From positions 124,001 through 188,000 of the forward strand of contig AMFN01000014.1 of assembly GCA_000302695.1 (NCBI GenBank): a stretch of DNA of 64,000 nt, read 5' to 3'. The notes below the pieces were generated by a model. It had not been told where the DNA came from. It saw only the letters and a list, made by a program, of their open reading frames with translations, and ran no database searches. The stretch's first letter is position 1. Each line of letters starts with the position of its first letter. Source of the DNA: Enterobacteriaceae bacterium LSJC7 (GTDB lineage Bacteria; Pseudomonadota; Gammaproteobacteria; Enterobacterales; Enterobacteriaceae). A program made the translations under genes and the position numbers. Shown piece by piece: positions 6,479 to 14,835 of the stretch.

Positions 6479-8850
6479 GTCGGAGTCGTGCGCTCGCGCT
6501 GGTTTTATTTGCCGCCTCGCGCTGCGTCAGCGCACAGTCTCAGGATGATGCGCTGCCGCCACCTCCCGATGTACGCCAGATCAACGCCAACGCGACTTAC
6601 CATCTGGCGCTGCTGGTTAACCATGCCGATAACGGCGTAGTGGCGGCGGTCAGCCGCCGTGACGGCCGTTTTTACCTGGCCTCTGCGGATCTCCAGCGTG
6701 CCGGTGTTCCGGCAGATAAAATCCCCGCCGGTGAAGTCGATCCTGACGCGGTGCCGGGCATGAAAAGCGAATACGACAGCGCAGGGCAACGCCTGCTGGT
6801 GACGGTGCCGGATAGCTGGCTACCAAAGCGGGACGTGACGATGGGCAGCGGTACAAAGCGCTTTAAAGCCGTGAGCGGCAGCGGGGCGTTATTTAACTAT
6901 GACCTGTATACCAGCCATGTGCAGCAAGGCAGCACCCAGCTTTCTGCGTGGCATGAAATGCGTTTTTTTAATCCTCTGGGGTCGTTTAACTCCACCGGTA
7001 CGCTCGGAAAAAGTTACGGCGGTGAAGGTTTTAACAATGGCTACCGCCGCTACGATACCTGGTTCAACGGCCAGGTCGACGACAGCGCGCTAAGTTGGTC
7101 AGTCGGGGATATTATCAGCGATGCCCTGAGCTGGAGCAGCAGCGTGCGTATGGGGGGCGTGAGCATTGGGCGTGATTTTTCGCTGCGCCCGGATCTGGTG
7201 ACCTATCCGCTGCCTGCGTTTTCCGGTGAAGCAGCGGTGCCGTCTACGGTGGACGTGTTCATCAACGGCTATCGCAACGGCTCCACTCAGCTACAGCCTG
7301 GTCCCTTCACGCTTACCAATCTGCCTTACGTGAATGGTGCGGGTGAGGCGGTGCTGGTTACGACCGACGCACTGGGGCGCCAGGTTTCTACCACGCTGCC
7401 ATTTTATGTGGCAAGCGATCTGCTGCGTCCAGGCATGAGTGATTATTCGTTTTCGGCTGGGGCGCTGCGGCGCAATTACGGACTGAAAAATTTTGACTAC
7501 GGCCAGGCGGCCACCAGCGGCAGCTGGCGCTACGGGGTGAATAATGCCTGGACGGTGGAAAGCCATGCCGAGGCGGCAGAATCACTGGCGCTGGGCGGCC
7601 TGGGGTCGCTGGTCAAACTGGGGCGCTGGGGGGTGGTTAACGGCGCCTGGAGCTACAGTCAGATGCGCGGCGACAGCGGCCAGCAGATTAACTGGGGCTA
7701 TCAGTACAACGGTAACCTGTTCACCCTGGCCACACAGCAAACGCGCCGCCAGCGCGGCTTTGGCAACCTGGCGCTGTATGACACACCGACCCGCTACGAC
7801 AGCAATAACCTACCCATTTCCACCCTCAGTCGCGACACCTCCCAGTACTCGGTATCACTCAATATGGGCAACTACGGCAGCATGGGCGCGGCGTGGATTG
7901 ACGTGCAGGGTTTTGATGACTCCCGTACCCGGCTGTTGAACCTCTCCTGGAGCAAGTCGCTGTGGGGCAACGCCAGCCTGTACCTGGCGGCGGGCCGCGA
8001 TATGGAAGCGGGCGGCTGGAGTACCGCCATGACGCTACAAGTGCCGCTTGGTCCACGTGATAATACCGCTCTTAGCGTTGAGAACTACCCTGACTCCGGC
8101 AGCATCCAGCGTGTGAACTACAGCCACGCGATGCCGAGCGACGGCGGCTTTGGCTGGGATATGGCCTGGGCGCGCCAGCAGCGCAATGATGATTATTTGC
8201 AGGGCACGTTAAGCTGGCGCAATAACCACGTCGAGCTACAGGGCGGGGCTTACGGGCAGTCCGGCGAATACACCCAGTGGGGGGATATGTCCGGCGCGCT
8301 GGTGTGGATGGACAACAAAGTGTTTGCCGCCAACCAGATTAACGATGCGTTTGTGGTGGTCAGCACCGAAGGTGAGCCGGATGTGACCGTTAACTACGAA
8401 AACCAGCCTATTGGCGAGACCGATGACGACGGTTACATGTTGGTCAGCAGCGTCACCTCGGCCTATGCTGGCTTGTACAGCATCGAGACACTGAACCTGC
8501 CTGCGGATGTTAGCATTCGCAATACCGAGCGGCGCGTCGCGCTACAGCGGCGCAGCGGCTATTTGCTGAAATTCCCCATTGAACACCAGAACGTGGCGAA
8601 CGTGATTTTACACGACAGCCAGGGGAAGGCGGTGCCGGTTTCCAGCCGGGTCCAGGGGGCGTCAGGCGGTGACACCATTGTGGGCTATGACGGACTGGCC
8701 TACCTCGAAGGCTTACAGCGTGATAACACGCTCACTGTTACGGCGCCAGACGGCCGCCGCTGCCGGGTTGAGCTTCACGTTGAGCGTAAAAACAGCGGCA
8801 GGCTTGAGACTTACGGGCCGCTTATCTGCCGCTGGCAGGAGACACCATGA
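6454..8850 (+). CDS. Outer-membrane fimbrial usher (PapC/CsuD-like)
   Basis: 798 residues. A signal-like N-terminus (RALALVLFAASRCVSA) is followed by the N-terminal chaperone-binding domain, then the 24-strand barrel region with usher hallmarks such as GGVSIGRDFSLRPDLVTYPL and PSTVDVFINGYRNG (plug domain). The C-terminal region has carboxypeptidase-like folds (DDDGYMLVSSV and GYDGLAYLEGL). It forms the outer-membrane pore that assembles and secretes the pilus. The start lies inside the chaperone gene and has a weak ribosome site, pointing to translational coupling. Length is near the usual 790-840 residues; no truncation seen. Confidence 0.92.
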   Translation: MAICAIPLSRSRALALVLFAASRCVSAQSQDDALPPPPDVRQINANATYHLALLVNHADNGVVAAVSRRDGRFYLASADLQRAGVPADKIPAGEVDPDAVPGMKSEYDSAGQRLLVTVPDSWLPKRDVTMGSGTKRFKAVSGSGALFNYDLYTSHVQQGSTQLSAWHEMRFFNPLGSFNSTGTLGKSYGGEGFNNGYRRYDTWFNGQVDDSALSWSVGDIISDALSWSSSVRMGGVSIGRDFSLRPDLVTYPLPAFSGEAAVPSTVDVFINGYRNGSTQLQPGPFTLTNLPYVNGAGEAVLVTTDALGRQVSTTLPFYVASDLLRPGMSDYSFSAGALRRNYGLKNFDYGQAATSGSWRYGVNNAWTVESHAEAAESLALGGLGSLVKLGRWGVVNGAWSYSQMRGDSGQQINWGYQYNGNLFTLATQQTRRQRGFGNLALYDTPTRYDSNNLPISTLSRDTSQYSVSLNMGNYGSMGAAWIDVQGFDDSRTRLLNLSWSKSLWGNASLYLAAGRDMEAGGWSTAMTLQVPLGPRDNTALSVENYPDSGSIQRVNYSHAMPSDGGFGWDMAWARQQRNDDYLQGTLSWRNNHVELQGGAYGQSGEYTQWGDMSGALVWMDNKVFAANQINDAFVVVSTEGEPDVTVNYENQPIGETDDDGYMLVSSVTSAYAGLYSIETLNLPADVSIRNTERRVALQRRSGYLLKFPIEHQNVANVILHDSQGKAVPVSSRVQGASGGDTIVGYDGLAYLEGLQRDNTLTVTAPDGRRCRVELHVERKNSGRLETYGPLICRWQETP

Positions 8851-9803
8851 GACGTCTATTTTTATTGCTGCTGCTGTTGGGATTGAGCAGTGGGGCGAGA
8901 GCCGCCTGCACGGCAACGCTTGCGGGCAGCGCCACATTTGGCTCGGTGACATCGTTTGCCGTTAACAGCACGGCGCAGAACGTGAATACGCCGCTCACGC
9001 TCACCTGTGACACGGTGTTAAACCTGCTGACGGTGGGGGATTCGGTCACGCTGACGTACCTCGGTTCGGCCCCGGCTTCCGGCACCCGCGCCGGGATGCA
9101 GCGTAGCGGTAATACGGCGGATACGATACCGGTGATGTTGTGCACCGTTGACGGCTGCGGCAGTGAGATTTCGAACAACAGTGGAACCTATACCTGGAGC
9201 GGCAATACGCTGCTGACGCTCCTGACCAGCAGGACCTATACGCTACCGATTTATTTTCGCACCGTGCCAGGCCAGTCGGTGGCAGCCGGGACTTACCAGA
9301 CGGCGCTGACGCTGCGTTTTAACTGGAATGTGTGCTCGGTAGGTGTGGCGGTGTGTCTGGTTTCACAGACCGGGAATGCGACATTTACCCTTAACGTGAC
9401 GATTACCGTCACCAACGACTGCTCAACCATGAACACCCCGGCGGTGAGCTTCGGTAGCCAGCCGCTGGTGGGGAGTTTTCCTACTATCAGTCAGACTATA
9501 GCGTTGACCTGCACTAAGGGCAGTGTTTACACGGTAGGTATCAGCAACGGCGATTACGCCAACGGAAGCGTGCGCAATATGGCAAGCGGCAATAACCGCA
9601 TGAGCTATGAAATTTATAAAGGCGCAACCGCTAACCGTTGGGGAGTCAGTGGCACCGAGCGCTGGGCCAGCACCGATTCCACATCTGTCAGCACCGATGG
9701 GTTGTTACGCTCGTTTAACTACACCGCCAAAGTGCTGACCGGGCAGACGACGCCGCCAGCGGGGGATTACTCGGATACGCTGGTCGTGGATGTCGCATTT
9801 TAA
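8847..9803 (+). CDS. Two-domain spore coat U-type tip adhesin (CsuE-like)
   Basis: 318 residues, starting in the ATGA overlap with the usher stop. Signal peptide RRLFLLLLLLGLSSGARA. The mature protein has two SCPU-like halves: residues ~20-170 (receptor-binding-type domain with VMLCTVDGCG) and residues ~180-318 (pilin domain with VTNDCST and the terminal YSDTLVVDVAF strand). A double-length subunit encoded last in an archaic chaperone-usher operon is the standard position and form of the tip adhesin CsuE, which binds abiotic surfaces in Acinetobacter. Ligand here is unknown. Confidence 0.82.
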   Translation: MRRLFLLLLLLGLSSGARAACTATLAGSATFGSVTSFAVNSTAQNVNTPLTLTCDTVLNLLTVGDSVTLTYLGSAPASGTRAGMQRSGNTADTIPVMLCTVDGCGSEISNNSGTYTWSGNTLLTLLTSRTYTLPIYFRTVPGQSVAAGTYQTALTLRFNWNVCSVGVAVCLVSQTGNATFTLNVTITVTNDCSTMNTPAVSFGSQPLVGSFPTISQTIALTCTKGSVYTVGISNGDYANGSVRNMASGNNRMSYEIYKGATANRWGVSGTERWASTDSTSVSTDGLLRSFNYTAKVLTGQTTPPAGDYSDTLVVDVAF

Positions 9804-9912
9804 TTTTTTGAAGTGGAAAAGGGCAGGATCAGGACAATATCGCGTCATGGACAGTCGCAAAGTGAGGGATTAGCATTCGATAACTTTATTTATACCTTCT
9901 GGCGAAACCATA

Positions 9913-10848
9913 ATGAGTAATGATTTCAGAAAGCTGGATCTTAATCTGCTTAAGGCACTGGATGCCCTGATTGACGAGGGCAGCGTTACCCGCGCGGCCC
10001 GGCGCTTATCGCTCACACAGCCTGCGGTAAGCGGCATGCTCACAAGGCTGCGTGACTATTTTGACGATCCGCTGTTTGTCCGCGCCCAGCGCGGTGTGGT
10101 GCCGACATTGCGTGCGCAGCAGCTGGCGGCACCCATAAAGCAAATTCTTTGCGATGTCGCCACGCTGCTGCGCCCGGCCAGTTTTATCCCGCAGGAGGCG
10201 CAGCTCACCTTCAGCGTGGCCGCCACCGACTACGCGCTGCGCGCGGCGGTGGTGCCGCTGATGGCCGCACTCAGGCGCCAGGCGCCCGGTATTCGTGTGG
10301 CGGTGCTGGCGGTGGAGCAGCACCGTCTGGCGCGCCAGCTTGAGCGTGGCGACATTGATTTAGCGCTGGTGACGCCGCAGAGCACACCCGAAGAGTTGCA
10401 TGGCCGTGCGCTCTACCAGGAGCAGTACGTTTGCGCCATGCGTGCTGGTCACCCGGCGGCGCAAAATATGGCTATATCGCTGGATACGTTTTGCGAGCTT
10501 GAGCATATCCTGGTGTCGGATAGCGCCAGCTTTATGGGCGTAACCGACGAGGCGCTGGCTGCCATTGGTCGCGAGCGCCGGGTGGGGCTCGCGGTAAACA
10601 GCTTTCTGGTATTGCCGGAGGTGCTGCTGGCAACCGATATGATTGCGGTTGTGCCGCATCGCCTGGTGGCGGGCAATACGCAGCTTGCGGTAATGGACAC
10701 GCCGCTGCCGGTGCCGGGGTTTACCAAAAGCATGGCCTGGCATGAGCGTGCCCACCGCGACGCCGCCCAGCAGTGGATTCGCGCACTACTGCTGGATATC
10801 TGCCAGTCAGGAGAGGGGCGCGGGATGTCACAGGCGCAGCCTGCGTGA
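9913..10848 (+). CDS. LysR-family transcriptional regulator
   Basis: 311 residues. N-terminal winged helix-turn-helix: LNLLKALDALIDEGSVTRAA, then LSLTQPAVSGMLTRLRDYF and DPLFVRAQRG, the arrangement seen in the NodD/SyrM/PcaQ-like branch. Residues ~90-300 form the effector-binding domain (LTFSVAATDYALRAAVVPLM). It lies 109 bp after the fimbrial operon on the same strand, so it may control that operon, or simply have its own promoter. A bidirectional terminator follows the stop. Confidence 0.9.
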   Translation: MSNDFRKLDLNLLKALDALIDEGSVTRAARRLSLTQPAVSGMLTRLRDYFDDPLFVRAQRGVVPTLRAQQLAAPIKQILCDVATLLRPASFIPQEAQLTFSVAATDYALRAAVVPLMAALRRQAPGIRVAVLAVEQHRLARQLERGDIDLALVTPQSTPEELHGRALYQEQYVCAMRAGHPAAQNMAISLDTFCELEHILVSDSASFMGVTDEALAAIGRERRVGLAVNSFLVLPEVLLATDMIAVVPHRLVAGNTQLAVMDTPLPVPGFTKSMAWHERAHRDAAQQWIRALLLDICQSGEGRGMSQAQPA

Positions 10849-10882
10849 GTGGGCGATAACGACCGGATATGGCATGTCGTAA

Positions 10883-10912
10883 AAATAAACCCGCATGAGC
10901 GGGTTTATTTCT
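10883..10912. terminator. Bidirectional intrinsic terminator
   Basis: AAATAAACCCGC (10883-10894), 4-nt loop, GCGGGTTTATTT (10899-10910). It has an A-run on one side and a T-run on the other, so it can serve both the LysR gene (plus) and the small gene at 10928 (minus). Confidence 0.85.
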
Positions 10913-10927
10913 GCCAGCTCAGTCTGC

Positions 10928-11134
10928 TTAGCCGATAATGCGCCCGATGGTGTCAATAACGGTGGGAATAAGGGATAACAGCTGGACAATAATGATGGCG
11001 CTCACCACCCATAACACAAGGCGGGTTCGGCTATTACCGCTGTCTTTGTGCCTGACATTACCGGAATCTGTGGCCGCAAGCCTGGTTTCAATGACCAGGA
11101 CGCCTTTTTTGCGTTCGTTTCCTTTTTGAGACAT
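10928..11134 (-). CDS. Small single-pass membrane protein, function unknown
   Basis: 68 residues from the ATG at 11134 (GGGGGGCGAGGAG upstream); a longer form from 11209 is possible but begins with a non-ATG codon. The N-terminal two thirds are polar and basic (MSQKGNERKKGVLVIETRL), followed by one hydrophobic helix (LVLWVVSAIIIVQLLSLIPT) and a short tail ending GRIIG. A tail-anchored or single-pass inner membrane topology fits. No family recognised. It faces the LysR gene across the shared terminator, which supports it being a real transcription unit. Confidence 0.5.
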   Translation of the reverse strand: MSQKGNERKKGVLVIETRLAATDSGNVRHKDSGNSRTRLVLWVVSAIIIVQLLSLIPTVIDTIGRIIG

Positions 11135-11536
11135 CTCCTCGCCCCCCGCTTGTGCGTTTCCAGACCAGCGACAGCGGCATAATCTGGAACTCATCCTTTG
11201 AGTTATCACAGACTAACCCTGACTGAATGTGTTGTCACGACGCAGCCATACCTATCATTCTGATAGGTAAAAACGTTCTCAGGCTGGGCTGAAAAGCAAG
11301 CTGACGTCATAGCGCGCTGCTGCACGGTTTATTACCCAGGCGTTGCATCCCTGTTGTGTTGATAGCGCTGATGCTGTAGCGGCTAACGGTAACCGTCGTG
11401 ATATCACAATAAATAATAGCCTTTATTTGAAAGTGTGATTGGTCTTATATCTGGTGCGCAAACATACTGACTGCAACAAAACAACGGGCCGTACGCACTG
11501 TATGGCGGCGGTGAACAAGGTATGCAGGAGAACACG
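11135..11536. other. Intergenic region with a palindrome, no gene
   Basis: 402 bp between divergently transcribed genes. Contains the palindrome at 11250-11268 and an AT-rich patch (11400-11440) just upstream of the SRPBCC gene that probably carries its promoter. Confidence 0.6.
11250..11268. promoter_or_regulatory. Perfect 8-bp palindrome, operator-like
   Basis: ACCTATCA, TTC, TGATAGGT. No T-run on either side, so a protein-binding site is more likely than a terminator. It lies about 115 bp upstream of the small membrane gene. The regulator is unknown. Confidence 0.35.
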
Positions 11537-12052
11537 ATGAACGCCATCAACTGGCCAAAAGACTACGAACCGGGCTTTACCGATAACTTTGTGTCCAACG
11601 AAGTGATTGTTGCCGGGCTGAGCGTGCAGGATGTGTGGCCGTTACTCAGCAAGCCAGCACAGTGGCCAACGTATTACAGCAACGCCTCAGACGTGCGTTT
11701 TCATGACGGCAAAGGCCCGCAGCTTGAAAACGGGGTGCGTTTTTTCTTTAAGACCTTTGGTTTCCCGGTGGAATCACAGGTGACGCAATACGTTGCGCCC
11801 GTCAACGGCCAGGCGGCGCGTCTGTCCTGGCACGGCTGGGATGGCGAAGGCGAGACGCGTCTTGATGTTATCCACGCCTGGCTGCTTGAAGACCTCAGCG
11901 GCGGGCGGGTGCGCATCCTCACCCAGGAAAGCCAGAAGGGTAGACCGGCGCAGGCGCTGGCGCGCACCAAACCCAACCCGATGATTAACGGTCATCAGGA
12001 CTGGCTTGATGGGCTGGTTGCCGCCGCGCGCGCGGCCAAAGGGCAACAGTAA
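11537..12052 (+). CDS. SRPBCC (START-like) domain protein
   Basis: 171 residues; the ATG at 11537 has AGGAG 6 bp upstream and is preferred over the ATG at 11522-11524. The N-terminal half has the SRPBCC/polyketide-cyclase pattern: NEVIVAGLSVQDVWPLLSKP then WPTYYSNASDVRFHDG, a strand-rich middle, LSWHGWDGEGETRLDVIHAW, and a long C-terminal helix (DWLDGLVAAARAAKG). Proteins of this fold bind hydrophobic ligands in a central cavity. No neighbour suggests a pathway, so the ligand is unknown. Confidence 0.8.
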   Translation: MNAINWPKDYEPGFTDNFVSNEVIVAGLSVQDVWPLLSKPAQWPTYYSNASDVRFHDGKGPQLENGVRFFFKTFGFPVESQVTQYVAPVNGQAARLSWHGWDGEGETRLDVIHAWLLEDLSGGRVRILTQESQKGRPAQALARTKPNPMINGHQDWLDGLVAAARAAKGQQ

Positions 12053-12191
12053 CGGTGCAAACAGCGTGGGTCACGAAGGCAGGTGCGCTTTTGCGCCGGG
12101 AAGGGGGGCGAAACCGGGCATGGCACGCCGGGTAAAAGCAGGGCGCAAGCCAGTACAGCACCACAGCGCGACCTGCTGGCCGCGCTGTGCG

Positions 12192-12437
12192 TTACTGGCT
12201 GATGCTGAGAATGGTGCGGATATTGCGTGCTCTGGTGGCGATAATATCGATTGCGCCAGTGAGCAGCGCACCCATAATCGCCATGGCCCTGGTGTTCTCA
12301 GACGCAATGGCAATCACGCACGGGATCTGCTGACGCTCTTCAATATTCAGGCCAATCACGCGGTCGTTCATCACGGTATTAACGTGCTCGGCGCGCGCCA
12401 TTGCCATATTAAGGATGTAGTAAAAAAGACGGTGAGT
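12192..12437 (-). pseudogene. C-terminal remnant of a SorC/LsrR-type sugar-binding regulator
   Basis: An open frame of about 75-80 residues ends at 12192. It contains DRVIGLNIEERQQIPCVIAI, then NTRAMAIMGALLTGAIDII, matching the closing part of the SorC/DeoR-type sugar-binding domain (for example LsrR: IGM-LE, then VIAIA, then A-ALKGG). Nothing upstream supplies the DNA-binding domain or the rest of the sugar domain. The usual AGG after VIAIA is changed to ASE. This looks like what is left of a full-length regulator whose 5' part was lost where the transfer island now lies. Confidence 0.55.
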
Positions 12438-12491
12438 TTTTCTTCCCGGTGATAGGTGACGGGAATAATGAGTGGCACTGATGGGAAGACG

Positions 12492-12520
12492 GGGCAGTCC
12501 TGTGGGTGACAGGGCTGCCC
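12492..12520. repeat. 12-bp hairpin between regulator remnant and transfer cluster
   Basis: GGGCAGTCCTGT, 5-nt loop, ACAGGGCTGCCC (one G-T pair). No clear T-run. It could be a weak terminator or a structured site linked to the oriT-like region 140 bp away. Confidence 0.5.
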
Positions 12521-12655
12521 TCGCTAAGTCTATTCTTTGCGATACGCGCTAATACAGGCGTTGAGCAGTCTGGAAAAAGGAATGCGTTAAGGCTGACGGT
12601 AGCGCGTGCCAGTCTGGTCGCGAGGCCACGGCAGTGGCGTTCTGACGGGCAAGGC

Positions 12656-12714
12656 AACAGGATGTCGCTGGCTTACGGTCGCGGTCATGGGAGGGGCTCA
12701 CCGTGACGCCAGCG
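12656..12714 (-). other. oriT-like nick region with adjacent inverted repeat
   Basis: On the minus strand an imperfect inverted repeat (plus-strand arms 12666-12679 and 12700-12714; 14 pairs counting one G-T wobble, one bulged base, 20-nt loop) is followed directly by ACATCCTG then T. In IncP and IncI1 plasmids the relaxase nicks after YATCCTG about 8 nt beyond the end of an inverted repeat; here the spacing from repeat to the end of CATCCTG is exactly 8 nt. There is no T-run, which argues against a terminator. It lies 33 bp beyond the trbC stop, near where R64 has nik genes and oriT. Chance occurrence of the 7-mer alone is not negligible; the combination is what counts. Confidence 0.5.
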
Positions 12715-12747
12715 CATTCAGGAACGTTTTACGGCGCTGCATTTTTT

Positions 12748-14829
12748 CTATTCCTGTAGGCAGTGCCGGTCACTGCCATGTTTTTCCAGCGCTCGGGCTG
12801 CCGTTTCAAAAAGTAATACGCCGCGAATTTCCGGTGACAGGCTGGCGTCTGCCCGAATATTCAGCTCCTGGGCACGTGTTGCCAGTGCCCAGAGTACTTT
12901 ATCTTCAAGACAGGGATGGCATTGCGCAGTCGCATTCTGCTGGCAGCGCTCCAGAATATAGCTAACTTTCTGCGGACAAACAGGGCGTCGGCGTGCTGCA
13001 GCGGGCAACTCATGGCATAAGTCGTTGAAATCTGGCTTACGTAGCGGAACATAGCGGTTAATTCTGACGCTGAGCCTGGAGATTTTTTCATTATCAGGAA
13101 TGAAAATGGAGTTGCTGCGCACCTGCTGATCTTCGAACACGATAATGCCTTCTCCCGAAGCCAGCGCTTTAAGCTCCGATAGTTGGATATTATCGCGCTC
13201 GCGAAGCTCAACGGTGCCTGCATCCTCGTAGCCACCCATGCTGGTTCTGTTCATGCGCACCTGTTCTGCATAGTGGCCGGTGCCGCCGACGGCACGAATC
13301 ATCTTCAGCGTATCCTCGGTATCTTCTGTTTTCATAAACAGCCGGGTGCCGAGATTGGCATTGACCGAATGAACTTCTTTGCCAAAACGCATCATGGCCT
13401 GGATATCTTGCCCCAGAATGACCAGCATGTAGCGCAGGCTACGCATCTGGGCGGCGAGCCTGGCAAGGCCTGGAGCAAAGTAGTAACCAATTTCGTCGCA
13501 CAGCAACATAAAGGGAAATTTGTTGGCAAATTTCTTTACCGTTAATGTGTGGTCTGCCGTGCCTTCGATGTGATTACCTAAATCTTTGGCGATGTTCATC
13601 TGGATATCTGAAATGAACAGTTTACCTATAGCGGCCGCCTCGTTATCTGATAGTTCCAGTGCCGGGATGAGTACCACAAGGGTGCGGTCATTGTGCAAAA
13701 TGTCCTGCATATCGATATCGCCGCCATTTTTGGGAAAGATGTGTCCGTAGGTGTCACTGAACATCCCTAGCTGACGGGCGAACTGTTGAATCAGAAAGCC
13801 GTGTTGTTCCAGCGCCCCCTGTGACCATTCCTGCGGGCGGTGTATGAGTGTCATATCGAAGCCCGGCAGGCTGGACAGGTAATTCTCCAGCGGTTTATAG
13901 CCCTCTTCATGCCAGCCCTGTTCCCGTGCCTCGCAGTACAAACCCACTAGTTTTCTCAATGGTAAAAAAGACTGGATGACATCCTGAGTGAGCGCAATGT
14001 TATCCCTGGCGCGCTTGTAGCATAGTGCGTAAATCAGGGCGTTGCGCATCGCCCTGGCCTTATCTTTCCAGCCCTCATCGCTACCGTTGCTGGTGGGCAT
14101 CAGTGATTCCATTAACTGAGTGATAAAGGTCGGGCTGCCGTAGGCAAAAGGATTAGTGCTGTTGGTCTGCGGGCGGGATTTGTCACCCGCAAGCAGCTTT
14201 TTAAATTTATCGTCGTTGCCGGTAATAAAATTCAGCACGTGCCAGTCGTCCTCCTGACCAAACCGTCTGGCCATTGACCAGGTGGCAACAGCCAAATCAA
14301 TCTGTGCTTTACCGTCCGAAATGCAGCACCCGCGCGCCCAGCACAGCGAGTTCAGATAAAGCGAATACAGTGTCTCGGTTTTTCCGCCTCCGGTGGTGGC
14401 CATGATTTGCATGTGGCGCAGCGCATCTGCACTTTCAAGCCATAGCTCTTTGCCGCGATCGCGACCTCGCCCGGTGCCAAGGCAGAGAATGCCCGCGGCG
14501 TTGCGGCGTACGAGTTTTGGCAAAGTAAGATTAAGAAAAGGGATGTTCCAGCTGAGTTCTCTTTGTGTTGACAGGTCCTTTCCACCCACATCCATGGGTA
14601 TGCGAAGCGGGAGGCGATAAGGCCTGTCGTTAAACGCAATAAGCAGCCCGGAACAAAACGGCAAGGAGATCAAAAGCGTGGCAGGCCAGAAAATGCCGAG
14701 AACCACTGCCACTATCAATAAAAACTGAACGGTAAACGGTGACAGCATGATGCGCTCTGCCAGCTCGGCTTTTATCTGGCGGCTTATCAGATGATGTTTC
14801 ACTGGCGTATGCCGACTGTTAGCACTCAT
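12748..14829 (-). CDS. trbC: Type IV coupling ATPase TrbC (DotL/IcmO-like)
   Basis: 693 residues. Two hydrophobic stretches near residues 25-65 anchor it in the inner membrane, followed by a VirD4/DotL ATPase domain with Walker A ATTGGGKTET (about residues 143-152) and Walker B-like MLLCDEIGYYFAPGLARLA. It would recruit the DNA-relaxase complex or protein substrates to the channel. The C-terminal 90 residues hold several cysteines (CPQKVSYILERCQQ, CHPC). R64 TrbC and DotL are the closest families known to me. The start lies 6 bp after the trbB stop. Its retention without any nik gene is the main hint that the system may still move something. Confidence 0.88.
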   Translation of the reverse strand: MSANSRHTPVKHHLISRQIKAELAERIMLSPFTVQFLLIVAVVLGIFWPATLLISLPFCSGLLIAFNDRPYRLPLRIPMDVGGKDLSTQRELSWNIPFLNLTLPKLVRRNAAGILCLGTGRGRDRGKELWLESADALRHMQIMATTGGGKTETLYSLYLNSLCWARGCCISDGKAQIDLAVATWSMARRFGQEDDWHVLNFITGNDDKFKKLLAGDKSRPQTNSTNPFAYGSPTFITQLMESLMPTSNGSDEGWKDKARAMRNALIYALCYKRARDNIALTQDVIQSFLPLRKLVGLYCEAREQGWHEEGYKPLENYLSSLPGFDMTLIHRPQEWSQGALEQHGFLIQQFARQLGMFSDTYGHIFPKNGGDIDMQDILHNDRTLVVLIPALELSDNEAAAIGKLFISDIQMNIAKDLGNHIEGTADHTLTVKKFANKFPFMLLCDEIGYYFAPGLARLAAQMRSLRYMLVILGQDIQAMMRFGKEVHSVNANLGTRLFMKTEDTEDTLKMIRAVGGTGHYAEQVRMNRTSMGGYEDAGTVELRERDNIQLSELKALASGEGIIVFEDQQVRSNSIFIPDNEKISRLSVRINRYVPLRKPDFNDLCHELPAAARRRPVCPQKVSYILERCQQNATAQCHPCLEDKVLWALATRAQELNIRADASLSPEIRGVLLFETAARALEKHGSDRHCLQE

Positions 14830-14835
14830 CGGGTA

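Noticed and set aside
12006-12452. 148-codon plus-strand ORF over the left boundary
   Set aside because: Overlaps the SRPBCC gene end and lies antisense to the regulator remnant; composition is not protein-like.
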